Origin: Protopterus annectens
Taxonomy: Eukaryota; Chordata; Ceratodontiformes; Protopteridae
Direction: 5' to 3'
Length of the DNA stretch: 64,000 nucleotides
NCBI RefSeq assembly: GCF_019279795.1
Contig: NC_056744.1
Span: forward strand, 908,150,270-908,214,269
The notes below the pieces were generated by a model. That model saw nothing but the letters and a program-made list of their open reading frames with translations. It was not told where the DNA came from and did not search any database. Made by a program: the position numbers and the translations under genes. Numbering within the stretch: the stretch's first letter is position 1; each line of letters begins with the position of its first letter. Of the stretch, positions 20,640 through 32,835 are shown piece after piece.

Positions 20640-22780
20640 TTCATACATTTCACGGTTTCAATATTTATAACTATACATCCAAAGAAATCAAGGATGAATT
20701 TTTACCCTCTTATCTAAGGGATTCAAATTTGTCCCCACCCAAACCCCCAATTTAGCTGAAGTGATGGTGGATATTCACCTATGTACTAGAAAACTAAACT
20801 TTTAGGTATTATTCTCTGATACTCAGGAAGGGTTTACTGCATATAAAAAAGATTGTTTAAAGAAAAATAGCACCTACAATTCCCCCCCTTTACACCCTTT
20901 AATAAGCATCTTTGAGAAAGTGGTAAAAGAAGAAGTTTATAAATTATGGGCAGAGGAAAATAAAATTTTCTCTAATTTAAATACCCAGGAAAGAAACTTG
21001 ATGAAAGAACTGAGGGGTGATAGAACACTCAGGATCATGGCCCTGGATAAAGGAGGGAGAGTTGTGGTGTATAATACAGATGATTATATCAGTAACTGCT
21101 ATTTGATGAACAGATTTATATCCAAGTATCTAGAAATATTGCATACCAGAGGATAGACAGTTATCTGGAGGAGTACCTATTAGAACAGAGAATTCCTATA
21201 GAAGTATACAATTTTCTGACCAATACCCACCCAAAAATTCCTGCTTTTTTCGGCATACAAAAAATTCACAAGAGCATTGTTTCTCCCCCTTTCAGGCCCA
21301 TTGGAGCAGCCTGTGGGTCTAAAACTCATAATTTAGCAGTTTTTGACAAAATCTGTCAACACATTCTAGATAGAATATCCCACATTTTAAAAGATTATTG
21401 GGATTTTCTAGGCCACTTAAAACAGGAATTGTGGTTTGAAGAAGTCCTATTTTTGACCATCGATGTCCAGGATTTATTTACTTGCATACCCAGAGTGGAG
21501 GGGATGGAAATTTTTGAAGGCACACTTAATTTGGATCCTGGATGACTTCAACTTGTATGTGAAATTATGGCACACGTGTTAGACAACAATTGCATGTTTT
21601 TTGAGGGGGAGTACTACCAGCAAACAAGAGGAGTCACTATGGGTGTGGCTTGTGCCCCCCCCCCCATATGCGAATATAGTTTTGCTAGGGTGGGAATTGC
21701 AATATGTCTTCAGTAGCAGATATGAGTATATAAGTACATATTTGAGATTACTGGATGATATTTTTATTTTATGGAAGGGGAAACAGGAAGATATTGCACT
21801 GTTCATTGAATACATCAATAATAGTACAAACTTCTTGAGATTTACACGAGACCCAAGATCTTGGAATTAGTTATTTAGACTTAAAGGTCTCTCAGATTCC
21901 TGGTGGCTTCAAATCTAATGTGTATCTTAAGCCTACCTTTTGCATCAGCTATTTGCACTATCATAGCCACCATCCTCAAAAACAGAAAAAGTATAGTGAA
22001 AGGTCAGACAATTAGAGTAGCAAGGATGACCTCAGAAAGAGAAGATGTAATTACAGGGCTAGAACTTGGTGAGGAATACGTTTCTCAAAAGAGGATATCC
22101 ATCCTGTTTTATTGAACCCATTATCAAATAAATTTTTGATGAATGGGGAAAGAAATACAAGCCCCTTTTAAGTTGTGGTGACATCAGAACAGGATCCAGT
22201 GAAGAAAAGTTTAGGAGCTGGTCAGATAATGGTTTAAAAGAACTTGGAACTGATACTACCTCTGGTATGCAGAAAAACAACTATAGTAAGGCATTCATTA
22301 TTCAACACAGCCCCTTTTCCAATAGGATTAAACACATTCTATTTGAAAATTGAGGAATATTTAAAATGAACAGAGAAATATACAAGAAGGTGGGTGAAAA
22401 ACCCATATTTTCCACAAAAGTGGGTAAAAACATCAAGGTAAACTTAGAAAATTACCAAGTGGGGCAGGGCCGCACTGAGGAAAGTACTAAGCCATGTCAC
22501 CGGTGTTCTCAATGCAGATAGATACTACAGGTTCCTTCTTTAACATTGAATAACAGTTTAAATAATGTTCTGCATTTTAGAAAAGGTAACTGCTACACGA
22601 ATAGAATAGTTTATATTGCACTTTGCAATACCTGCCCAGGGTTTTATATTGGAAAAACCAAGAGGGCTTTAAAATGCAAAATTTATGAACATTTTTTATG
22701 AAATAAAGAACAAAGGAGACTAACGCTTTCTACAGACATAGTGTAGATTATGGGGAATACATTACGGCAGTGGTGTTACC
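20640..22780 (+). pseudogene. Penelope-like reverse transcriptase/GIY-YIG endonuclease, copy A
   Basis: Penelope-like elements encode a telomerase-like RT joined to a GIY-YIG nuclease that nicks target DNA. Here the RT signatures are MALDKGGRVVVYNTDDY (21040), SPPFRPIGAACGS (21290), FLTIDVQDLFTCIP (21455, catalytic Asp), GVTMGVACAPP (21635) and LRLLDDIFILWKG (21745, catalytic pair). GIY-YIG follows at 22610-22690 (VYIALCNTCPGFYIGKTKRAL). Frameshifts and stops occur between blocks, including a TGA after LNLDPG (21545) and a C11 run near 21657. The N terminus (20640-20900) is heavily decayed. The 3' end is lost at about 22765, where the next copy begins. Confidence 0.85.
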
Positions 22781-22910
22781 CAATGGGTTTAATTGATAAG
22801 TCAGTTTTCCATCAAGAACTTTTAGGGTTGTTTGATAAACAGGGCTTTGAGTTTTTACAGTCCTTAATTTTTATAATGTTGAAATCAATAACCTAAAAGC
22901 TGACTTAAAG

Positions 22911-25640
22911 ATGTTGGAACATACCATTAGTATGGACAATGAGTTTCCTAGATCCAGATATGACTATGCTAGGATTTTTTCAAGCATAGAAGCTACTCTT
23001 ACAAAATTACTAGAAAATAAAAAAAGAAAAATAAGTAGAGATTTCAGTGACTATGCTAACAATAAAGCGTACCCACCCCCACCAAAGGTTTCACGCACTC
23101 AAATTGTTCCACGTAACATATCCAAAGATGGAACTCAGAATGGCAAAGAAGTAATTGATCAAATTGCTGGTAATGAGATTGTAAATACACAGGCATTACG
23201 CCGTAGTGAAAGAAAAACAACAAAGCTCAGGATAATAGAGGGTGACAAGAGCTGAATAATAACAATGATCAGAATAACCAGCAGGATTTTCAGAGAGACC
23301 AAATAACAAGGTACAACAACCAAAACAACAACAGGAACCAGGGTCAGAGGAAGAATCGCCACAACCAGAGAAGGAGATTATAATGGTGGATCAAGAAGGA
23401 CCACAAATCCTTCTTAGCACACAAGGGGACTTTAACATATTTAACTTTACAGTTTTAACAATTGAGCAGGAAATGGTTGATTTTTTTGCTAAAGGATTGT
23501 CTTTTGTCCTGGATAGAAGTGTAAATGTGACTAGAACTATTATTAACCTTAAACTGTTTGTATGCAAGTTAAACTTGGTCTCATTAATGGGAACAAATAC
23601 CTCACTCACTAACACCTTATGGGTATCTAGTGTGTTTAACCCTCCTTTGCGTGGGTCACTAAGTACTTTTGAAAAATGTGTGAAACTGATCTAAGGGTAA
23701 TGACAAGGGGGCCACACACTAGAGCAAGTATAAAAAGGAATATCACAGAGGGGAAATTGAATTTATTGAACTAATAATTCAATGCAATATCAGGGTAATG
23801 AAACCTGATGAGGGTGGGGGATTGGTCTTTATGGACCAAAGTGAGTATAATAGAAGAATGGATGAATATGTATCTACAAATGTATACAAACATGCTAGTA
23901 TCAACAAAATTAACGTAGCCTATAAAAGAATCAAGGGCATGATTGATGATTTATTTTTGGAAGGGATGATTAATATAGACATGTATTAGTATTTAATAAT
24001 GGCTGCCCCAAAAATGCTTGTGTTATTCGGGTCGCCTAAGTTGCATAAAAGTTATGTGAACCCACCATTTAGACCTATAGTTGATGGGAGGGGATCAATA
24101 ACATATGCATGTGCCAAATGCATTGACAGTATTCTTAAACCACTTATTAGGGATGAGCCGCAAATTTGCAGGGATTCTTGGAGCTTTTTAGAGAATGTAA
24201 ACAAGCTTGAATACAATGAAAACCACATCTTTCTCACAATAGATGTGAAAGATTTGTATACGGTGATCCCACAAGCTCAGGGAATAGCATGGACTAGAGA
24301 ATTTATGTTTTCAAAAAAAGTGGATGATAACATCAACTTAGTAGAAATGCTATTGGATTTAGTTTTAGCCAATAATTATATGATGTTTAATGGTCAGTTT
24401 TTTTTCTACAAATCACAGGGGTGACTATGGGGTCACCCTGTGGTGGTAGTTTTGCAAACTGCGTAATGGCGCAATGGGAGTGGACCTTATTGTTTAACAA
24501 CTAAATGTTCCAGCAAAATGTTGTATGGTACACTAGGTACCAGGATGACATGTGCCTAATTTGGAAAGGGGAAGAAAGCCTGATTGAGGCTTTCATCCCA
24601 AACATAACAAACTTGACAGAATTTTTGGAATTTACATATAACTTTGGACATGATAGCATTAATTTCCTTGATGTTACATTAATCAAGGATAGGGCCAATG
24701 CTAAATATAAAACTGTAATTTATAGGAAACCTGCTTACTCGAATGGCTTTTTTCCAGTAGTCATCCCTACCATCAGAAGAAGGCTGTAGTTAAAGGACAG
24801 ATGGTTAGGGCAGCAAGGATAGTCTCGGAAAACTTTGACTGCATGAAGGAACGTGAGGTTTTGAAAACAATGTTTATCAGAAGAGGCTATCCGCAAATAT
24901 TTATTAATGAAATTATGGCCGAAGTAAAAGCTAAGAGATGTTCAGGACATTTTAGACCTTTATTAAGTAATGGTAATAACAGCATTCCCTCAGTCAATTT
25001 AGAACAAGGTAGCATTAACTTACCAACACAAACTTGTAGTCTGAGTCTTAATTTCCTATTTACATATTCTATAGACTATAAAAGAATAAAGGAAATTTTT
25101 GTTAAAAACTGGTCTATTATTTTGGAAGATAGTGGGTTGAGGAGGGCATTGGGCTCAAATCCAAGTTTTTCTTGTAGAAGAGGGGAAAATTTGAAGTGCC
25201 TACTTGAGAAAAAGAAGAGTAATAAGAAGACTCTGGGGATGAGAAAGTGTGGGGCCTGCACACAATGTAAATTTATAAAATTAGGCAACCAGGTAACAAT
25301 TGGGGACAAGTTATATACAATTAATGGAACATTTAACTGTGATTCTAAGGGGGGGGGTGTATCTTGCACCCTGTGAGCTATGTCCATCATACTACATCGG
25401 AAAAACATTGAGAAAACTCAGGCAAATAATCTATGAGCACCAATATTGCATAAATAGAGGTGATGGTTTAAATGCATTGGCAAAACATATTAATGAAAAC
25501 CCTGATCATAGGTTTGTATACACTGTAATACAACAAATTAAATGTGACTTGAGAGGGGGGGACCATGGCAGCTGAAGTTGGAAGAGAATGAATTGATGTG
25601 GCAAATTCGAACTGCAGCCCATATCCCACCTGGCTTAAAA
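22911..25640 (+). pseudogene. Penelope-like RT/GIY-YIG endonuclease, copy B
   Basis: The N-terminal frame 22911-23255 is Lys-rich (KKRKISRDFSDYANNK). A second N-terminal block (23383-23694) has the LTIEQEMVDFFAKGLSFVLD pattern typical ahead of the RT. RT blocks are MKPDEGGGLVFMD (23800), GSPKLHKSYVNPPFRPIVDG (24030), FLTIDVKDLYTVIP (24230, catalytic Asp), VTMGSPCGGSFANCVM (24420) and RYQDDMCLIWKG (24540, catalytic QDD). A Cys cluster (KCGACTQCKF, 25250) precedes GIY-YIG (VYLAPCELCPSYYIGKTLRK, 25360). Breaks are few: a TGA at 24421, a stop at 24502, and a frame change in a G-run near 25350. It is among the better-preserved coding copies here after the Gypsy element. Confidence 0.86.
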
Positions 25641-26400
25641 TGAGTATGGATCAATTAAAAGCATTTTGAAGCTTAAAGCTTTAAGTAGATGAAATTGAGA
25701 ATTTATAATGAGACTATTAGTTATGTACAATGCATCCGTAAATTCTAGTAGTTCTAAGTTTACAATTATTTCTAATACACAAATATAATAAAATCAAATA
25801 AATAATTATTGTATTTTGTATAGTAGTAGTATACTAAGAAATCTGGGTGATAAGTGGCATTAGGCAGTTGTTAGTTACTTGTCTGACTAGATAGGTGTAC
25901 ACATTATTTTTAGTCTTTAAGGTTGCATAATAGTTAAGGTTCTTGGAAGTGTGCTTGTCTCCAATAATAAAAAAGTCATAAAAGCTGTTGGTTAAATTAA
26001 TTTAATTTTATTTTGTCATTGTTTAGTATCTGGTTATTGATATGCATTTATATGTTTTTAGTATTTTAAAGATTTTATCATCTGCCAAGTAAAATATGGC
26101 TTTTATATGTTCGGATGTGTATATTCATTCAATATAGTGGCAACACATTTTATTTTTTCTATTTAGGTAATTATATCCTTTTAAGAGAATGTTAATTAGT
26201 CAGGATAATTGAATTATTACCTATTGTTTTTTGTATAAAACACAAGGTTTTTTGAAAGTTACTTGTCTGAAGAAGTTGGGGCAGAGACCCCTTCGAAAGC
26301 GCTCACAAGTATAATAAATTTTGCTATTTTATACTCTGTCATCGAGTTACGTTTTACTACTTGTGCTTGAATCCAGGTGTGTTCCTACTTTTGTCATCAC
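25641..26400 (+). other. 3' untranslated region of Penelope-like copy B
   Basis: AT-rich, without coding signal, between the C-terminal block (ELMWQIRTAA..., about 25590) and the hammerhead-like motif. The boundary of the element beyond 26310 is uncertain. Confidence 0.5.
26261..26310 (+). ncRNA. Hammerhead-ribozyme-like motif of a Penelope-like element
   Basis: The order of parts matches a minimal type I hammerhead. A stem I strand ACTTGT (26261-26266) is followed by CTGAAGA (26267-26273) as the CUGANGA core, then a stem II hairpin with GGGG/CCCC, then GAAA (26295-26298), the self-complementary GCGC with a U for the A15.1-U16.1 pair, a C at the expected cleavage position, and ACAAGT (26305-26310) closing stem I. 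Penelope-like elements are known to carry such ribozymes with a tiny stem III. The base of stem II is poor (A facing C, U facing U), so activity may be weak or lost. Confidence 0.6.
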
Positions 26401-26588
26401 TGGGTCTACTTTTAGGGGTGTGCTATCAGTGTTACAGTTTGCAGGATTATTTGATTTACCCAAGGGTATGATTGCGCGTTTTTTTAGCATTTAGTCTCAG
26501 ACCATGGTTTTGGCATCACTTGTTGCTGTGTTTCTGATTGATGAGAGAGTCCAGCTTGCAGGGAGAAATATTTATATACATAGATGTG

Positions 26589-26592
26589 TGTT

Positions 26593-26627
<35 letters not shown>

Positions 26628-26655
26628 AATATATATATATATACACACACACATA

Positions 26656-26714
<59 letters not shown>
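26589..26714. repeat. Compound microsatellite (CA)n(TA)n(CT)n(TA)n
   Basis: An uninterrupted series of CA, TA, CA, CT and TA dinucleotide runs. Such a tract is expected to be length-variable and could be collapsed or expanded in an assembly. Confidence 0.95.
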
Positions 26715-28177
26715 AACAGACACTAGTCATTCTTAAGGCCATGCAAATGAAGTTGAAAACATCAGTGAATGCATTCTGGATACCTACTATCCAAACACTC
26801 CAAAGTTTTAACACTGGCCCCTTTCATGTACGTTGTAACTTTCAGCATGGAGTTCTCCTCCCTGTTGTGTATGAATAAATCCAACTCTTGTGTTCAGTAA
26901 TGTTGTTTTCACTTTCAGTTTTGTAGAATTCAGGTTCGCATGAGAGAGAGAGGCATTAAACTGTTTTAGAAATAAGGTGAAGAAAACTGAAAATACAGGT
27001 TAGAGTACAGAAACTCCTTATCCATGGCATAGGTTAATGGACCAAATAGTTGGGCCCAAGTAGTCCTTGACTGCCAGTTATAGTCAGTATTTGTATCTTT
27101 AAATCCTGATGAATTTCAAAGAGGTATTTATCACTGTGTAGTTCCATACTGTACAGAAAGTGGAATGAAAGAATAAGGGTGCATTAATTTCCGTATTTTG
27201 ATTATTATGGATACAATTTTGTTTTTATTATGCTGTTAGGAATAAATACCATCATGTTTTATGTTCATTTTTATACATATTCTGAGCCATTTGCAAGTTA
27301 TTCTTCTTGTTTTATAATTTTAAGAGCTGAGAAAAGTTAACAAATGTCCGTGAACTCTATGTAGTAGCTTTGTTTGTGATTATAATTCATTATGCGTATA
27401 GGTTACTGCAGATCCTTGCAGCGTGATTACCATTGCTACTTAAGTTTCCCAGGGTACTTTTGCAAGTTTGATTTGTAACTAGGCTATTAGGAAGGTATGT
27501 TAAATTACACCATTAGTAAAGATTATAGTATGCTGTTAATTAAAATATGAGAATGCTATCTGTAAATAAATTTCACTGTGAATTGTGGACATGAATTATA
27601 TTAGAACATTTACAACATTTTTCTCCTTATTAGCATTTCTAAAATATCTGATGTATAATTTGTGCTGAAGCACAGTATTGGTAAAGATACTTTGCTGTTC
27701 ACTAGTATGTGATTTCTGCTTATAAATAAGTGTTACTGTTCAGGATAATTTATGTCTGCACTAGAAGTAATTTTGCTATATTTCTTTTTGTAGCAGCATT
27801 GCTAAATATCTGATATCATATAATTCATGTGATGCAAAGTTAACTTTACCTATAGAAATTTTCAGAACAACAACTGTTCAAAAACAAGCTAGCTTCAACA
27901 AAAAAATAAAATGCCAGCTTTTTTAAACTCATGTTCTGAAAGGAGCTGCTTGCATTTTCCCTGACAAAGTAGACCTGTTTAGGGTTTGCTTAGCCGGTAA
28001 AGCCTTCAACAAAACAATGGTCATTGTTCTGCATTATACTGTTTTTATTGGTACCAGTGAGAGTCATCAACTTTCTGCAAAATAGACAGACACAGCCCTA
28101 CTTCAGTTTTTTTTTCTTTATTAATATTTCAGTAGTGCTTTTATTTTAAATTTCTTTGTCACCTTGATTTTTTTCCA

Positions 28178-28217
28178 TTACTGTGAATTTCAAAAAATTG
28201 AAATTCACAGTAATGAA
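28178..28217. repeat. Perfect 18-bp inverted repeat with 4-nt loop
   Basis: CATTACTGTGAATTTCAA (28178-28195), loop AAAA, then its exact reverse complement (28200-28217). It sits about 25 bases ahead of the RTE element's recognisable 5' region. Function unknown. Confidence 0.9.
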
Positions 28218-28539
28218 AAATTGAAGAAGAAAAAAAAAACAGCCACTGGGGATGCACAAGCCAGTGTATTTCTTTGTGCCGGTCCCAAACCTGGATAAAT
28301 GGGGAAGGTTACATCAGGAAGGACATCCAATGGAAAACTTTTGCCAAATGACATATGCTACAATACAGATTTCCATACCGGATCAGTCGAGGCCTGGGTT
28401 AACCACGACTGCCACCAGTACTGTTAGCCAACAGGGTGTTTTTGGAAATTGGGCTACTGTTGGACAAAGTAGGAGGAGAAGGAGAAGAAGAGGGGGAAGG
28501 CATGCTCAAAGGCAGGAAGAGAGGAGGAGGGTAAGGAGT

Positions 28540-29414
28540 GTGGTAGTAACTTTGAATGTTGGCAGTATGACTGGTATAGGGTGAGAGCTAGCTGATATGA
28601 TGGAGAGAAGGAAGGTTGATATATTGTGTGTGCAAGGGATGGTATGAAAGGGGAGCAAGGCCAGGTGTATCGGAGGCAGGTTCAAATTGTACCATGGTGT
28701 GGATAGGAGGAGAAATGGGGTAGGGGTTATCCTGAAGGAACAGTATGCCAAGAGTGTTTTGGAGGTGAAAAGAGTCAGAGTAATGTTTATGAAGCTGGAA
28801 ATTGATGGTGTGTTGGTGAATGTTGTTAGTGCTTATGCTCCATAAGTTGGATGTGCGATGGTTCAGAAAGAAAAATTTTGGAGTGAGTTGGGTGAAGTGG
28901 TGGTGAGTGTACCCAAAGGTGAGAGAGTGGTAATTGAAGTGGATTTCAATGGATATGGTGAAGGGAACAGAGGGGATGTGGAAGTGATGGGGTAGGTATG
29001 GTGTTAGAGAGGAATGCAGAAGGTCAGATGGTAGTGGATTTTGTGAAAAGGATAGACATGGCTGTGGTGAATATGTATTTTAAGAAGAGGGAGGAGCATA
29101 GGGTGATGTACAAGACTGGAGGAAGATGCACACAGGTGGATTATATCCTATGCAGGAGGGCCAATCTGAAGGACATTAGAGACTGTAAAATGGTGACAGA
29201 GGAGAGCATTGTTAGGCAGCATAGGCTGGTGGTCTGTAGAATGACATTGGTGATCAAGAAGAGGACGAGGAGAGTGAGGGCACTGCCAAGGATCAAATGG
29301 TGGAAGTTGAAAAAGAATGATTGTGAGGTGGAATTCAGGGAAGAGTTAAGACAGGCACTGGGTGACAGTGAAGAGTTACTGAAGAGCTGGATAACTACAG
29401 CAGAAAGCTGGTAA
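28540..29414 (+). pseudogene. RTE endonuclease, broken
   Basis: Blocks in order: an Arg-rich leader (RRRRRRGG), VTLNVGSMTG (28550), ERRKVDILCVQ (28605), NGVGVILKEQYAKSVLEVKR (28715), VNVVSAYAP (28820), and a later block with VDYILCRRANLKDIRDCK (29140). These are the Asn, Glu-containing and Asp/Tyr positions of the apurinic-type endonuclease of RTE LINEs. The CVQE Glu has become Gly (CVQG). A stop follows MTGIG. The enzyme is therefore dead in this copy. Confidence 0.78.
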
Positions 29415-29549
29415 GGGAGACCACTAGAAGAGTGCTTGGTTTGACATCTGGACAGAGGAAGTAGGACAAGGAGACCTGGTGGTGGAACAAGGAGGTACAG
29501 GAGAGTATACAGAGAAAGAGGTTGATGAAGAAGTGGGATTGTCAGAGAG

Positions 29550-31330
29550 ATGAAGAAAAGTAGACATGAGTATAAGGAGATGAGGCGTATGGTGAAGAGA
29601 GAGGTGGCAAAGGCTAAAGATAAGGCACATGGAGAATTGTATGAAAGGTTGGACACTAAGGAGGAAGAAAAGGACCTGTACCAGCTGGCTAGACAGAGGG
29701 ACCAAGCTGGGAAAGATGTGCAGCAGATATGGGTGATAAAGGATAATGAGGGAAACGTACTCTCAAGTGAGGACATTGTGTTGAGCAGATGGAAAGAGTA
29801 CTTTGTGGGGCTGATGAATGAAGAAAATAAGAGGAGAGAAGGTTTGATGATGTGGGGATAGTGAATCAGGAAGTGCAATGGATTAGCAAGGAGGAAGTAA
29901 GGACAGCTATGAAAAGGATGAAGAATGGAAAGGCTGTTGGTCCAGATGACATACCTGTGGAAGTATGGAGGTGTTTAGGAGAGATGGCAGTGGAGGTTTT
30001 AACCAGATTGTTTAATGAAATCTTGGAAAGTGAGAGGATGCCTGAGAAGTGGAGAATAAGTGTTTTGGTACTGATTTTTAAGAATAAGGGAAATATGCAG
30101 AGCTGTGGTAACTACAGGGGAATAAAATTGATCAATCACAGCAAGAAGTTATGGGAAAGAGTAATGGAAGCTAGGTTAAGAAGGGCGGTGATGATTAGTG
30201 AGCAGCAGTATGGTTTCATACTGGGAAAGAGCACTACAGATGTGATGTTTGCTCTGAGGGTGTTAATGGAGAAGTATAGAGAGGGTCGGAAAGAGTTGGA
30301 GAAAGCATATGACAGGGTGCCTAGACAGGAATTGTGGCATTGTATGAGGAAGTCGGGAGAGGCAGAGAAGTATGTAAGAGTGGTACAGGATATGTACGAG
30401 GGTGGTGTGACAGTGGTGAGGTCTGCAGTAGGAGTGATGGATGTGTTCAAGGTGGAGGTGGTATTACATCAAGGTTCAGCTCTGAGCCCTTTCTTATTTG
30501 CAGTGGTGGACAGGTTGATAGACAAGATCAGACAGTAGACCCCATGGACTATGATGTTTGCGGATGACGTGATCTGTAGTGAGAGTAGAAAACAGGTTGA
30601 GGAGACCCTGGAGAGGTGGAGATGTGCTGTAGAGAGGAGAGGAATGAAGGTCAGCAGGATTAAGACAAGAATATATGTGTGTCAGTGAGAGGGAGGCTAG
30701 AGGAATGGTGAGGATGCAGGGAATAGAGTTGGTGAAGGTGGATGAGTTTAAATACTTGGGATCAACAGTTCAGAGTAATGGTGAGTGTGAAAGAAAGGTG
30801 AAGGAAGTAATGGTGAGTGTGAAAGAAAGGTGAAGGAGAGTACAGGCAGGGTGGAGAAGAGTTGCAAAAGTGATTTTTGACAGACGGGTACTAGTAAGAG
30901 TGAAAGGGAAGGTCTACGAGAAGGTAGTGAGATGAGCTGTGTTATATGGGTTGGAGACAGTGGCACTGATGAAATTACAGGAGTCAGGGATGGAGGTGGC
31001 AGAGTTAAAAATGTTAAGATTTGCACTGGGTGTGACAAGGATGGACAGGAGTAGGAATCAGTATATTAGAGGGTCAGCTCAGGTTGGACGGTTTGGAGAC
31101 AAAGCCAGGGAGGTGAGATTGTATTGGTTTGGACATGTGTTGAGGCTATATTGGGAAAAGGATGCTAAGGATGGAGCTGCTAGCCAAGAGGAAAAGAAGG
31201 CCTAAGATAAGGTTTATGGATTTGGTGAGAGAGGACATGCAGGTGGTTGGTGTGACAGATCAAGATGCAGAGGACAGGAAGAAATGGAAACAGATTATCC
31301 GCTGTGGGGACCCCCTAATGGGAACAGCTG
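29550..31330 (+). pseudogene. RTE reverse transcriptase, broken in motif A
   Basis: The RT spans EEVRTAMKRMKNGKAVGPDD (29895), FKNKGNMQSCGNYRGIKLI (30080), QYGFILGKSTTDVMFALR (30205), KAYDRVPRQELWHCMRKS, VLHQGSALSPFLFAVV (30465) and MFADDVICSE (30552, catalytic). Compared with the usual form, the segment just before EKAYDRVP (about 30290-30305) lacks the residues carrying the first catalytic Asp of motif A. The C-terminal part (ALGVTRMDR; LYWFGHVLR, 31030-31140) is recognisable. The frame changes near 29855 and after 30538. Confidence 0.8.
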
Positions 31331-31363
31331 AAAGAAGACTGAATTTCAAAAAAAAAAAAAAAA

Positions 31364-32830
31364 TTCCATTGATAATCATGAAGTCAGTGTTAGCTTTCTG
31401 TAGTCAAACCATAATATATTTGATTGTTGTCCAGCACTGTAGATTAACTAATACCCAAATCTGAAAAAAGTTTGTTTTGTAGAAAAAGTAATTCTCTGCA
31501 TTTCCCTTTTTGCACCATTTCAGTGGACTTGCCTGATAAACACAGTAAAGTTTATCCTAGAGTCTTGCAGCTTCACGTCTAAAAAAGTTGTCTGATGATT
31601 AGCTAAGTGTAGCTGTCAAGTTCTTTTTCAAGGCATTCATCCTTCAAGTGGAGAAGTGTTTTTTTCATTTCAGTACCAGCAGAAAACACTAACTCTTTTT
31701 CTAGGTCTGTAAACTAATAATTCTTACTGTTGGTAGTGGTGGTATATTATTACTGTCCAGACACCAATATTTTTTTGGAGCTTTTACACCTACAGGTTCT
31801 TTAGCTATGCTGTGTACAGTGCTGCTATGAGAGAGCAGACCTCCACTAGACAGATGACTCCATCCTATAGGGTCTTCACTACCATTAATGCTTGCATTAT
31901 TGACTGTTTTTGACAGACCTAACTCCAGGTGTTGTGTATATTTCCACATAATCTATGTTGTATCTGATTACCTCACAGCTGTTGTGTGCAAAGCCTCAAC
32001 TATACATTCCAGTTAGTTGAATAGGTAATACCTCTGACATCTAAGCACCTTCACCAGCATATGTAAGTTCACCCAATCTACTCTTTTAAGAAAACGTAGA
32101 CGAGCCAAATCATACATATGTTGTCTGGTGTCACCCACGTTTACTTCTCAGAATATTTACATCTACTCATGGTCTTCAACAGTACAGCACTACAGGTGTC
32201 AAATTGCAGGGTTCCTTGTCAAAGAAGTTACTTCAGCAAAGATGGATGCTGGCTGATTTTATTTCTCCCCTTGTGATTCCTCCACTGTCTTCTATTTCAG
32301 ATATTAATATTTCTTGAGACATGGCATTACCCAGATTTTTTATTTGTAGTGCTGTGTAAAGAAGATAAACACCATTCATTGAAGTGGATTTGTAACCAGG
32401 TAACAGTTTCAGTACTATAAAGTTCTGTCACACCAGGCAGAAGCCGGTGTTGCACACTGAAGGGCAGAAAACATTGTAGCATGTACATTTTGGCATCAGA
32501 TTCAGCAGTTATATAATCGGGAATGATCATCCTATCAAAACTCCTCAAGAAAGGTAATAAAGGGAAGGGATGCACTCTGGACTTTACTAGTTATCCCTTC
32601 AAGAAATCCCTAGGTAAATGCTGCAAGGCTGTTGAGAAATAACTACACATTTTTGTGAACCTCACAGTAACTGACATAAGTGGGATTAATCACACACAAG
32701 GGATTCCCTGCAACAGAAAATAATTATGAGGGCCAACAATTAGAACAAATTTATCAGTAGTAGTTTTTAGAAGTCTTCTAGGAACTGCACCTGACACTTC
32801 CCCCATCAGTATGGAGACTGTATTCCTTTG
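31364..32830. other. Anonymous sequence upstream of the Gypsy element
   Basis: I see no coding domain or known repeat. It ends with the 5-bp target site GTAAG (32831-32835). Confidence 0.5.
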
Positions 32831-32835
32831 GTAAG

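Larger units (their letters stand above)
22790..26400 (+). mobile_element. Penelope-like element, copy B, nearly full length
   Basis: This copy contains an N-terminal coiled/basic region, the RT, the GIY-YIG endonuclease, and a long AT-rich 3' untranslated region that ends with a hammerhead-like fold at 26261-26310. It lies head to tail after copy A and is more complete. Proteins of A and B are clearly diverged, so they belong to different subfamilies rather than to one recent duplication. Confidence 0.82.
26411..28239. other. AT-rich anonymous sequence
   Basis: No recognisable gene. It contains a compound microsatellite (26589-26714) and a perfect 18-bp hairpin (28178-28217). Small open frames over the microsatellite encode Tyr/Ile or Thr/His runs and are artefacts. 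Confidence 0.5.
28240..31363 (+). mobile_element. RTE-type LINE, near full length, degenerate
   Basis: The element runs from a 5' region (GATGCACAAGCC; GCCGGTCCCAAACC) through endonuclease and RT to a short 3' end (GCTGTGGGGACCCCCTAATG, GGGAACAGCTGAAAG) followed by an A16 tract at about 31348-31363. A single long reading region with endonuclease then RT, and this style of 3' end, fits the RTE clade, which mobilises many tRNA-derived SINEs. Several stops and frameshifts interrupt it. A small tandem duplication of about 32 bp lies at 30773-30836. Confidence 0.85.

Noticed and set aside
26504-26878. Open frames over the TA/CA/CT microsatellite
   Set aside because: Encoded Tyr-Ile and Thr-His runs are a direct consequence of dinucleotide repeats.
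29141-29878. Reverse-strand open frame of 245 codons
   Set aside because: Shadow of the plus-strand RTE coding region, which is purine-rich and leaves few stops on the other strand.
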